From assembly GCA_003224075.1 (NCBI GenBank), contig QHYF01000080.1, positions 1 to 11,649 on the forward strand: 11,649 bases of DNA, in the 5' to 3' direction. Shown here piece by piece: positions 1 through 5,525 of the stretch. The notes beneath the pieces were generated by a model. It saw only the letters and a list, made by a program, of their open reading frames with translations. It did no database searches and had not been told where the DNA came from. The number at the start of each line of letters is the position of its first letter. Positions within the stretch are counted from its first letter, which is position 1. The position numbers and the translations under genes were made by a program. The stretch comes from Acidobacteriota bacterium (lineage in GTDB: Bacteria; Acidobacteriota; Terriglobia; Acidiferrales; UBA7541).

Positions 1-321
1 TGGCCGGGCAACGTGCGCGAACTCGAGAATGTCATCTCGAGCGCGTGCATTACGACGGCGGGGAACTTCATCGATATTGCCGATTTGCCGGAACATCTGC
101 AGCACCGCAGCGCACGTTCTTTGGAAGGCGACGATTGGAAGCCGCTGGCCCTCGATGAGATACGCAAGCTGCACATTCAGCGCGTGCTGGAAATGTGCCA
201 AGGCAATCGACTCAGGGCCGCACAAATTCTGGGGATTGGACGCACCAGCCTGTACCGCTACCTGAAACGGGACGGCTATGACAAGGGTTCGCAAGAGAAA
301 TCGGGCGGTGCCGCGGCGTGA
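1..321 (+). CDS. Sigma-54-dependent transcriptional regulator, C-terminal fragment (5' end outside window)
   Basis: The reading frame is open from base 1, so the gene starts before the window and only its last 106 residues are seen. The fragment begins with WPGNVRELEN, the highly conserved C-terminal motif of the AAA+ domain of sigma-54 (RpoN) activators of the NtrC family. A short linker follows, with a typical 'IADLPEHL' segment at residues 25-33. Residues about 48-93 form a Fis-type (HTH_8) DNA-binding domain, with the helix-turn-helix around NRLRAAQILGIGRTSLYRYLKR (69-90). Such proteins bind upstream enhancers and hydrolyse ATP to open RpoN promoters. The N-terminal sensory or receiver domain is not visible, so the signal is unknown. 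The stop is TGA at 319-321, followed by a small hairpin. The family assignment is firm; the target genes cannot be inferred. Confidence 0.93.
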   Translation, partial: WPGNVRELENVISSACITTAGNFIDIADLPEHLQHRSARSLEGDDWKPLALDEIRKLHIQRVLEMCQGNRLRAAQILGIGRTSLYRYLKRDGYDKGSQEKSGGAAA

Positions 322-342
322 CACGTGCCCTGGCGCGTCCGT

Positions 343-356
343 GGCTCGAACGAGCC
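343..356. terminator. Short perfect inverted repeat after the sigma-54 regulator
   Basis: GGCTCGAACGAGCC is a perfect dyad: a 6-bp stem with a 2-nt centre, or 5 bp closing a GAAC tetraloop. It lies 21 bases after the regulator's stop. There is no T-run behind it, so a factor-independent terminator is unlikely. It could instead be an operator just upstream of the dinB-like promoter, whose -10 candidate starts at 379. Confidence 0.3.
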
Positions 357-375
357 AGCACGAGGATGGAAAATC

Positions 376-384
376 TGGTATCCT
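376..384 (+). promoter_or_regulatory. Candidate extended -10 promoter element of the DinB-like gene
   Basis: TGG followed by TATCCT fits an extended -10 (TGn-TATnnT, 4 of 6 to TATAAT), placed 48 bases before the ATG at 433. No convincing -35 is visible at the usual distance. The gene also has a clear Shine-Dalgarno AAGGAG at 418-423, nine bases before the ATG. Confidence 0.35.
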
Positions 385-432
385 CACAGTTCCGCGTTTC
401 CGACCGAAGTCAAAAAAAAGGAGAAAGCGAAA

Positions 433-1059
433 ATGAAAACTAAGTCCCTGGCAGGGGTGTTAATCGCATTGCTCTTGGTAGCGGTAGCGGGGGCGGGGGC
501 AGCGGCCGCATCAGCACAGGAAGTAACGCAGGCGGAGAAGGACCGCGTGCTGCAGTATCTGGAGACGACGAAAAAGAATGTTCTGGAAGCGACGAAGGGA
601 CTATCGGAAACGCAGTGGAATTTCAAGCCTGCGCCGGACCGCTGGTCGGTGGCGCAGGTGATGGAGCACATTGCGGCGTCTGAGGATTTTATCCGCGGCA
701 TGGTCAAGGAAAAGGTCATGGTGGCGCCGGCTGGCGAACCAGGCCGCGACGTGAAGAAGACCGACGAGGCGGTCCTGGCGATGATTCCCGACCGCACGAA
801 CAAGGTGCAGGCGCCGGAGCCGCTGGTGCCGACAAATCGCTTCGGATCGCCGGAGGGCTCCATGAAGCACTTCGTCGAAAGCCGCGCGGTGACAGAGGAT
901 TACCTGAAAACCACCGCTGGTCTGCGCGATCATGTGGCGGACAGCCCGCTCGGAAAGCTGGATGGGTATGAGTTTGTTCTGCTCATCGCGGCGCACAGCG
1001 AACGTCACACCAAGCAAATCAATGAAGTGAAGGCGGATCCAAACTTTCCCAAGCACTGA
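433..1059 (+). CDS. Secreted DinB-superfamily protein (DinB_2-like putative metal-dependent hydrolase)
   Basis: This 208-aa protein has an N-terminal signal peptide (MKTK, then a hydrophobic Ala/Leu/Val core, with likely signal peptidase I cleavage after ASA, residues 26-28). The mature part looks like the four-helix DinB/YfiT fold. It has the helix 'VLQYLETTKKNVLEATKGLS', the pocket segment 'WSVAQVMEHIA' (71-81), and 'LLIAAHSERHTKQI' near the C-terminus. His79, His188 and His192 (HxxxH) match the usual DinB metal-binding triad. The family includes thiol S-transferases and metal-dependent hydrolases, but most members, including exported ones, have no known substrate. The start at 433 is preferred over upstream frame extensions because it has an AAGGAG ribosome binding site at 418-423 and opens directly into the signal peptide. 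The gene appears monocistronic and converges on the minus-strand gene at 1251-1937. Confidence 0.85.
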   Translation: MKTKSLAGVLIALLLVAVAGAGAAAASAQEVTQAEKDRVLQYLETTKKNVLEATKGLSETQWNFKPAPDRWSVAQVMEHIAASEDFIRGMVKEKVMVAPAGEPGRDVKKTDEAVLAMIPDRTNKVQAPEPLVPTNRFGSPEGSMKHFVESRAVTEDYLKTTAGLRDHVADSPLGKLDGYEFVLLIAAHSERHTKQINEVKADPNFPKH

Positions 1060-1191
1060 GCAAAGAAAGATGCTTAGCACACGGAGCCCAGAGCACGCAG
1101 ATCACAGAAAAGAAAATAAGGGCTAGACAATGAAATAGGAGAGAGGCCAAAAGACTGGGCCCACAGCTCCCCCACTACTCAATATGAGCAG

Positions 1192-1242
1192 ATGCGCCGC
1201 GTGGACAAAGTGAGATTGTCCATCAGCGGCGCATTCGTTTTT
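1192..1242 (+). terminator. Long stem-loop with T-run: rho-independent terminator between convergent genes
   Basis: The outer stem is ATGCGCCGC (1192-1200) with GCGGCGCAT (1226-1234), 9 bp and perfect. The inner stem is TGGACAA (1202-1208) with TTGTCCA (1216-1222), 7 bp and perfect, with G1201-T1223 as a wobble pair and bulged CA at 1224-1225. The loop is AGTGAGA (1209-1215). TTTTT follows at 1238-1242 on the plus strand, so it fits termination of the DinB-like gene, although it lies 132 bases after that stop. The hairpin also sits 17 bases beyond the stop of the minus-strand gene and may protect or terminate that transcript too, though no T-run follows in that direction. Confidence 0.72.
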
Positions 1243-1250
1243 GGCGTGCG

Positions 1251-1937
1251 TCAGCGAGTTCCGGAATCTCTGATGTTACTGGCGCTGGTTACGGGCACCG
1301 TGACGGTATTGTCCATGCGAACGAGCATGCCGGTTTGCGCTGGAAGTTCCACGTCCTTTCCCTTGCGCGCCACTATATAAGCGGCGCTGCCAGCCAAGCC
1401 GAACCCGAAGCCGCGCACGACGTGGCTGAAGACCGCGCCGATGAGCGTGCCGCCGCCGGTGCCGACGGTCGCGGCGACGACGTCACCCTTGATGTCGTGT
1501 TTTTCCTCAACGACCTGGCCTTCCTCCACTTTCACATCTTTGCGGCGCTTGCCGTCGGCCTGCCCCCGCGGCTGTTCGATTTCGATGATGCTCATTTGGA
1601 CCGGAATCAGGCGGCTATCGACTTCGATAGAACGGAACGAGAGATTCAAGTAGGCCTGGCCACGAAAAGCGGAAAAGTGCCGGGGCTTCTCGACCGTGCC
1701 GATGATGCCGTTGACGCGGGTGCCTGCGGGAAGCACCAACTGACTGCCGAGATAGACGGGCTCGGCCACAACGGCAACGAACGGGTCCCCCTCTCTTGCG
1801 ACGGCAGTGCTGATGCCGCTCAAAAGCGTGAGATGAACCTGTGTGCCCTGCATAACCTGACGAGGTTCGGCATAGCACGTGGGTGCGACGGCGCACGCGA
1901 GTGCGGCCGCCAAAAGAAAAGACAATACGATTCTCAT
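1251..1937 (-). CDS. Exported protein with VirB10/TrbI-like beta region, function unknown
   Basis: This 228-aa protein starts at 1937, where ATG is preceded by a perfect AGGAGG (1943-1948) at 5-nt spacing. Residues 1-23 form a signal peptide ending CYA; a lipoprotein site at Cys15 is possible but its -3 residue is Ala, not Leu. The region around 31-120 ('GTQVHLTLLSGIST', 'DPFVAVVAEPVY', 'LVLPAGTRVNGIIGTV', 'YLNLSFRSIEVDSRLIPV') recalls the beta-barrel layout of the VirB10/TrbI C-terminal domain, in particular 'LPAGTRVNG'. A charged Lys/Glu linker (125-150) leads to a Gly/Ala-rich segment (151-190) that could insert in a membrane or form a glycine zipper, and then a final beta segment. No secretion-system genes are nearby, so a conjugation role is not supported; an envelope role is inferred. 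The fold assignment is from pattern only. Confidence 0.72.
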   Translation of the reverse strand: MRIVLSFLLAAALACAVAPTCYAEPRQVMQGTQVHLTLLSGISTAVAREGDPFVAVVAEPVYLGSQLVLPAGTRVNGIIGTVEKPRHFSAFRGQAYLNLSFRSIEVDSRLIPVQMSIIEIEQPRGQADGKRRKDVKVEEGQVVEEKHDIKGDVVAATVGTGGGTLIGAVFSHVVRGFGFGLAGSAAYIVARKGKDVELPAQTGMLVRMDNTVTVPVTSASNIRDSGTR

Positions 1938-1981
1938 TGATTCCTCCTGCTCACCTGAAAGGGCGAGTTGGCCTCGTTTCG

Positions 1982-2007
1982 TGAGGCGACATTGAGGCGA
2001 TGCCTCA
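1982..2007. promoter_or_regulatory. Candidate operator: 11-bp-phased TGAGGC half-sites
   Basis: TGAGGCGA occurs at 1982-1989 and again at 1993-2000, exactly 11 bp apart. The second copy forms an inverted repeat with GCCTCA at 2002-2007 (TGAGGC-GAT-GCCTCA). It lies 45-70 bases upstream of the minus-strand gene's start, where a regulator or an RNA leader structure would act. No promoter hexamers were convincingly found for that gene. Confidence 0.35.
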
Positions 2008-2197
2008 GTATCTTCCGCTGGCGCCGCGGACCCGGCCCCGACCAAGTCGGGACGGGGAGGATGGGGAGGATGTCCATCCCGGAACCAGGTTACTTGATTT
2101 CTGGGTTGTAGCGCCAGCATTTCTGATGACGTTTGCAAGGAATTAAGCGAGTGAAAGACAAGCATGTATCAATTGGCGGACGAGAGATTGACGAGTC

Positions 2198-2226
2198 TTG
2201 CCCACAGGTGAATGGAGGAGTATCTT
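2198..2226 (+). promoter_or_regulatory. Candidate sigma-70 promoter of the cupin gene
   Basis: TTGCCC (2198-2203) and TATCTT (2221-2226) are separated by 17 nt, each matching 4 of 6 consensus positions. Transcription would start near 2233, leaving a leader of about 37 nt that contains the GGAGGA ribosome binding site (2258-2263). Confidence 0.4.
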
Positions 2227-2269
2227 TTGCCGGGTTGGTTGGCCAATTTATTCCGACGGAGGAACTTAC

Positions 2270-2779
2270 ATGAGAAAGATTCGATTGGGAAGCGTTTGCG
2301 TAGCGCTGATTGGCATCGCGGCGGTGGCAACGGCAGCGTACAGCCAGGAAAAGAAAGAGGGCGCGGAGGCGCACAAGATCGTGCATTTCGGCGATCTGAA
2401 ATGGACGCCGATCATGAAGGGATGCGACCTGGCGCCAGTTTCGGGCGATTCAAACGCGGAAGGCGCGCCGTTCGTCCTGCGGATCCGGTGTGCCGACGGA
2501 ATCAAACTTCCCGCTCACTGGCACCCCACGGACGAACACCTGACCGTGTTGAAAGGGACTTTTCTGGTGGGGATGGGAGAATCGTTTGACGAAGCAAAGC
2601 TGCAGACGATGAACGTCGGGAATTTCCTCACAATGCCGAAGGAGATGCGGCACTTCGGCCTGTGCAAGGGCGAGACCATCGTGCAAGTCCACGGCGCGGG
2701 GCCGTTCAAAGTGAATTGGGTAAATCCATCCGAGGTACAGCCCCCCGACGCGCCGGCGGCAGCAAAGCCAAAGTCATAA
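2270..2779 (+). CDS. Secreted cupin-domain protein
   Basis: This 169-aa protein starts at 2270, with GGAGGA at 2258-2263 six bases before the ATG. Residues 1-25 form a signal peptide (MRKIRLG, hydrophobic core, AYS). Residues about 36-150 form a single cupin barrel. Motif 1 is visible as H83-W-H85-P-T-D-E89-H-L-T-V-L-K-G96, and motif 2 as G117-N-F-L-T-M-P123-K-E-M-R-H128. His83, His85, Glu89 and His128 would be the usual metal ligands. The tail (153-169) is Pro/Ala/Lys-rich. It resembles exported cupins often annotated only as 'cupin domain-containing protein'; no substrate can be assigned. It looks monocistronic, divergent from the gene at 1251-1937 and separated from dnaX by the SRP RNA. 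Confidence 0.86.
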   Translation: MRKIRLGSVCVALIGIAAVATAAYSQEKKEGAEAHKIVHFGDLKWTPIMKGCDLAPVSGDSNAEGAPFVLRIRCADGIKLPAHWHPTDEHLTVLKGTFLVGMGESFDEAKLQTMNVGNFLTMPKEMRHFGLCKGETIVQVHGAGPFKVNWVNPSEVQPPDAPAAAKPKS

Positions 2780-2885
2780 TCATCGCGCGGAGAGTTGGAG
2801 CAGGATTTCCACGCGAAAGAAGCGATCGGCGCAACGCATATTGAAGAGACAGAGCTCTCGCTTTCTGGCTGCGTTCGAGGCGCTG

Positions 2886-2894
2886 TGCTAGACT
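2886..2894 (+). promoter_or_regulatory. Candidate extended -10 of the SRP RNA gene
   Basis: TGC-TAGACT fits an extended -10 (TGn plus TAnAnT, 4 of 6). Transcription would start near 2901, about 37 nt before the paired 5' end of the RNA, which would imply 5' processing. The -35 is weak (CTGGCT at 2865-2870). Confidence 0.4.
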
Positions 2895-2937
2895 TTTCTT
2901 TGCGGACGCGTAGAAGGATGCGCGACCGCCGGAGCGT

Positions 2938-3041
2938 GGAACTTCGGGCTCTGTGCAACGAGGTCCCGCGAACCCCGCCAGGCCCGGAAGGGAGCAACGG
3001 TATCGGGAACGCCTCGGGTGCCGCAGATCACCCGAAGTTCC
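2938..3041 (+). ncRNA. ffs: Signal recognition particle RNA, small bacterial (4.5S) type
   Basis: The segment CAGGCCCGGAAGGGAGCA (2979-2996) is the near-invariant apical domain of SRP RNA, with the GGAA tetraloop at 2986-2989 and the asymmetric loop that binds the Ffh M domain. Compared with E. coli 4.5S RNA, one U-A pair beside the tip is replaced by C-G (CCC/GGG), a compensatory change. The ends are set by a perfect 11-bp closing helix, GGAACTTCGGG (2938-2948) with CCCGAAGTTCC (3031-3041), giving about 104 nt. No Alu domain is present, as expected for the small Gram-negative form. The RNA works with Ffh and FtsY in co-translational targeting of membrane and exported proteins. Its position upstream of dnaX is a familiar bacterial arrangement. 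Exact mature ends are inferred from pairing. Confidence 0.93.
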
Positions 3042-3206
3042 TCTCGCCGGGAAAATTTCCAGTGCACGGTTGTCAGTTTCTAATAAGGAAAATCTGTGTT
3101 CCGGATTTGTAGTTTCCCAGGGACTACCGACGGGAAGCTGGCGCCGGCTGTTACTTCTCAACGAGAAAGTCATTGCAAGATACATGGCATGATTCACTCG
3201 CTGACG

Positions 3207-3234
3207 ACTGAGAACTGAAAACTGAAAACTGAAG
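3207..3234 (+). repeat. Tandem heptanucleotide repeat (ACTGARR, four units) abutting the dnaX start
   Basis: The units are ACTGAGA (3207-3213), ACTGAAA (3214-3220), ACTGAAA (3221-3227) and ACTGAAG (3228-3234). A degenerate fifth, ACTCCAT, ends at 3241, directly before the dnaX ATG. No canonical Shine-Dalgarno is present; the only purine stretch at suitable distance is GAAG within the last unit. Confidence 0.9.
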
Positions 3235-3241
3235 ACTCCAT

Positions 3242-4960
3242 ATGAGCTACCAGGTCATAGCGCGCAAGTGGCGCCCGCAGAGGTTCGAGGATCTTGTCGG
3301 ACAACAGCACGTAACCGAGACGCTGAAAAACGCGATCAAGAATGATCGCGTAGCGCACGCGTACATTTTCTCCGGCGCGCGCGGAGTTGGAAAAACTACA
3401 GCGGCGCGCATTTTGGCAAAAGCCCTGAATTGCGTGAAAGGACCGGCGCCGCAGCCCTGCGGAGAATGCGGTTCGTGTAAAGAGATTGCAGCGGGGACTT
3501 CGCTCGATGTAATTGAAATCGACGCGGCCTCGAACCGCGGCATCGACCAGATCCGCGAATTACGCGAGATGGTTCGATATGCGCCGGCATCCTCGAGAAG
3601 CAAAGTTGTGATTCTCGACGAAGCACACATGCTGACGGGCGAAGCGTCGAACGCCCTGCTTAAGACCTTGGAAGAACCGCCGGATCGCGTGATTTTCGTG
3701 ATGGCCACGACCGAGCCGGAAAATCTGGTTGATACCATCCGATCGAGGTCGCAGCACTTTCATTTTCGTGCGCTGACCTTTGCGGAGATTACAGGGCGGC
3801 TTGAAGAAATCGCGCAAAAGGAAAATCTGAAGATTGAGCCGGGTGCCATCGCAGTGATTGCGCGAATGGCGGAAGGCAGCCTGCGTGACGCTCTGTCTCT
3901 GCTGGAACAGGCGCGAGCGTACTGCGGGGATACGATTCCGGATAAAGATGTGCGCGAGCTCCTCGGCGTGGTCCCGGAAGATGCGCTGAATGAAATGGTC
4001 AGCGCGATTGCAGAAGGATCGGCGGACCGCGCGCTGGGGCTCGTGCACGCGTTCCAAAAGGAAGGGCGCAACCTGCAGCATTTCTGCCGCCAAGCGATCC
4101 GGCACATCCGCAACCTGCTGATTGCGCGTGTGTGCGGGCCGGATTCGGATTTGATTGCCGCGACACCGGACCAGCGTCCTGCCCTTGCGAAAGCTGCGGC
4201 GCTATTCGGCGAAGAGGACTTGACGCGATTTTTCCAGATTCTGCTGCAGACGGATGATGACTTGCGGCGGAAGCCCGATCCGCGAGTTCACCTTGAGATG
4301 GGATTGCTGCGGCTGATCAATGCGTCGCGGCTCGCGCCTCTGGAAGAGCTTCTGGCGGAGTTGAAGAGCGGTGCGCCAAGCAGCGGAATCAATGACGGAG
4401 TGGCGCGGAGCAACGCGCAAGGGACGGGAGCTGCGTTCAGACCCGCGGCGAGAGCCTCTGCATCCACGGCGACAGTTGGCACATCCGCAGCGCGAAATGA
4501 TGCAATCCTGGAAAAAAATCCCGGCGCACCGGCGAAGAGCAATGGCAAAGTGGTGCAAGTGAGCGGAATTACGGAAGAGCAAGTTGCGGAGATCAAGGCG
4601 GCGATTCAGGGGCAACAAAAATTTCTTGGCGAACTGGTGGAACAGGGCAGCGCGTGGGAACTGGATGGCGCGGAGCTGCGGATTTATTTTTCGCCGGACA
4701 AGCGGACGTTCGCGGAAATGATCGAAGGCCGCGAGTCGCTGGAAAGGCTCCGTGTCATTTCGAGCAAGGTGCTGGGCCGAGCGGTACGCGTCTGTGCTAA
4801 ACTTGCGTTAGTTGCAGCGGCCGCCGCCTCGGCGTCGCGCGCGGCGTCCAGCACGCAAGAATTGCGCGCACAGTTCGAGCGCGATCCGATGGTGCGATCG
4901 ATGCTGCAACGCTTCGGCGGGAAGATCTCCGAAGTGAAACGACGCCAAGAGGAATCCTGA
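3242..4960 (+). CDS. dnaX: DNA polymerase III subunit gamma/tau
   Basis: This 572-aa clamp-loader ATPase opens with MSYQVIARKWRPQRFEDLVGQ, the family signature, which fixes the start. Walker A is GARGVGKT (45-52). The zinc-binding cysteines are C64, C73, C76 and C79. Walker B is ILDEAH (124-129), sensor 1 lies in MATTEP, and the SRS motif (168-170) carries the arginine finger. Domain III extends to about residue 365. A Ser/Ala/Gly-rich linker (about 370-435) precedes a C-terminal tau-like region ending in 'DPMVRSMLQRFGGKISEVKRR', typical of this family. DnaX loads the beta clamp and, as tau, couples polymerase cores to DnaB helicase. An A7 run at 4512-4518 (codons 424-426) may allow a shorter gamma form. 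The upstream region lacks a good Shine-Dalgarno. The stop overlaps the ybaB start by one base. Confidence 0.97.
   Translation: MSYQVIARKWRPQRFEDLVGQQHVTETLKNAIKNDRVAHAYIFSGARGVGKTTAARILAKALNCVKGPAPQPCGECGSCKEIAAGTSLDVIEIDAASNRGIDQIRELREMVRYAPASSRSKVVILDEAHMLTGEASNALLKTLEEPPDRVIFVMATTEPENLVDTIRSRSQHFHFRALTFAEITGRLEEIAQKENLKIEPGAIAVIARMAEGSLRDALSLLEQARAYCGDTIPDKDVRELLGVVPEDALNEMVSAIAEGSADRALGLVHAFQKEGRNLQHFCRQAIRHIRNLLIARVCGPDSDLIAATPDQRPALAKAAALFGEEDLTRFFQILLQTDDDLRRKPDPRVHLEMGLLRLINASRLAPLEELLAELKSGAPSSGINDGVARSNAQGTGAAFRPAARASASTATVGTSAARNDAILEKNPGAPAKSNGKVVQVSGITEEQVAEIKAAIQGQQKFLGELVEQGSAWELDGAELRIYFSPDKRTFAEMIEGRESLERLRVISSKVLGRAVRVCAKLALVAAAAASASRAASSTQELRAQFERDPMVRSMLQRFGGKISEVKRRQEES
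4512..4518 (+). other. A7 slippery run in dnaX, possible gamma/tau switch
   Basis: Seven adenines span codons 424-426 (GAA AAA AAT), at the junction between ATPase/domain III and the tau-specific tail. The heptamer A-AAA-AAT (4513-4519) fits the X-XXY-YYZ pattern. Loss of one A, or a +1 shift, reaches a stop at 4560-4562 and would give about 439 aa. A -1 shift stays open until 4798-4800 and would give about 519 aa. A small GC hairpin (4521-4532, CCGG-CGCA-CCGG) follows directly. Confidence 0.4.
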
Positions 4961-5286
4961 TGGAAGTCGGCGCTCTCCAACAGATGCTTTCGCGATTCCG
5001 GCAACTGCAGGAAGACCTGCAGCGGCAGGTGAATTCCGTGACCGTTGAAGCTTCGGCCGGCGGCGGCATGGTTATGGTGAAAATGAACGGCCAAAAGCAA
5101 GTGGTCGACGTGCGAATCGAACCGGATGTATTCGCGAGCAAGGACCAGGAGATGCTCCAGGACTTGATTCGCGCGGCTGTCAATGAAGCGTCGCGGCGTG
5201 TCGATGAAGAACTCGCCAGCCAGATGAAAAACCTCGCCGGCGGTATTCCGGGAATTGCGGGAATGAAGATTCCCGGATTGTTTTAG
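4960..5286 (+). CDS. ybaB: YbaB/EbfC family nucleoid-associated protein
   Basis: This 108-aa protein matches the family in length and pattern: an amphipathic N-terminal helix (LQQMLSRFRQLQEDLQRQ, 6-23), a central beta region with the glycine turn ASAGGGMVMVKMNGQKQVVDVRI (31-53), and a helical C-terminal half with 'DLIRAAVNEASRRVDEE' (68-84). Family members are dimeric DNA-binding proteins that bind DNA with little sequence specificity. The ATG shares its A with the dnaX TGA stop (TGATG, 4958-4962), and AGAGGA (4948-4953) lies six bases upstream inside dnaX, so translation is very likely coupled to dnaX. This dnaX-ybaB-recR order is conserved in many bacteria. Confidence 0.95.
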   Translation: MEVGALQQMLSRFRQLQEDLQRQVNSVTVEASAGGGMVMVKMNGQKQVVDVRIEPDVFASKDQEMLQDLIRAAVNEASRRVDEELASQMKNLAGGIPGIAGMKIPGLF

Positions 5287-5425
5287 CAAAGAAAAGACGC
5301 TTTTCGCTGCAAACCCGCCTTGTGGTCGTCCCTGCAAACGATGAATCCGAAAAAAGTTGCTATCAAAAATGCGCGTTGCGTTCTCTCTTGAGGACTGCGC
5401 GAACTAAAGGGCAGGCGAGAGACGC

Positions 5426-5478
5426 TTGATGCCTTTATCGGCGGCATCGAAAAGAGAGCCGCCCTACGCAGGTTTTTT
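5426..5478 (+). terminator. Two overlapping hairpins plus T6 run: candidate terminator of dnaX-ybaB
   Basis: Hairpin 1 pairs TTGATGCC (5426-5433) with GGCATCGA (5443-5450), including one G-U pair. Hairpin 2 pairs GGCGGC (5440-5445) with GCCGCC (5458-5463). They share bases 5443-5445 and so exclude one another. TTTTTT follows at 5473-5478, nine bases past hairpin 2, which is farther than ideal for intrinsic termination. The other 130 or so bases of the 239-bp ybaB-recR gap hold only a weak GAAAAG/CTTTTC hairpin (5291-5305). Confidence 0.4.
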
Positions 5479-5489
5479 GGTACAGTGGT

Positions 5490-5519
5490 TTGCGCTGATG
5501 CGCGCGGCTATGCTACACA
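5490..5519 (+). promoter_or_regulatory. Candidate recR promoter placed for a leaderless mRNA
   Basis: TTGCGC (5490-5495, 4 of 6), an 18-nt spacer ending in TGC, and TACACA (5514-5519, 3 of 6, extended -10) predict a start at about 5526, which is the A of the recR ATG. An alternative -10, TATGCT (5509-5514, 4 of 6), would leave a leader of about 5 nt. No Shine-Dalgarno is present upstream of recR. Confidence 0.45.
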
Positions 5520-5525
5520 TGCTTC

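Noticed and set aside
325..432. Upstream extension of the DinB-like gene
   Set aside because: It would place 36 residues before a clean signal peptide and would contain the gene's own promoter and ribosome binding site.
1335..1940. Plus-strand open frame of 201 codons opposite the VirB10-like gene
   Set aside because: It is antisense to a gene with a perfect ribosome binding site and signal peptide, and its protein is low-complexity Asp/Ala/Arg with no recognisable domain.
2188..2193. TTGACG as -35 of the cupin gene
   Set aside because: No acceptable -10 at 16-18 nt; the TTGCCC-N17-TATCTT pair fits better.
3070..3075. TTGTCA (5 of 6 to a -35) upstream of dnaX
   Set aside because: No -10-like hexamer at 16-19 nt; the dnaX promoter remains unidentified.
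2795..3112. Plus-strand open frame of 105 codons between the cupin gene and dnaX
   Set aside because: It spans the SRP RNA, has no Shine-Dalgarno and encodes a low-complexity product.
3136..3149. Near-palindrome AGCTGGCGCCGGCT before dnaX
   Set aside because: Symmetry depends on G-U pairs and is short in GC-rich DNA; not distinguishable from chance.
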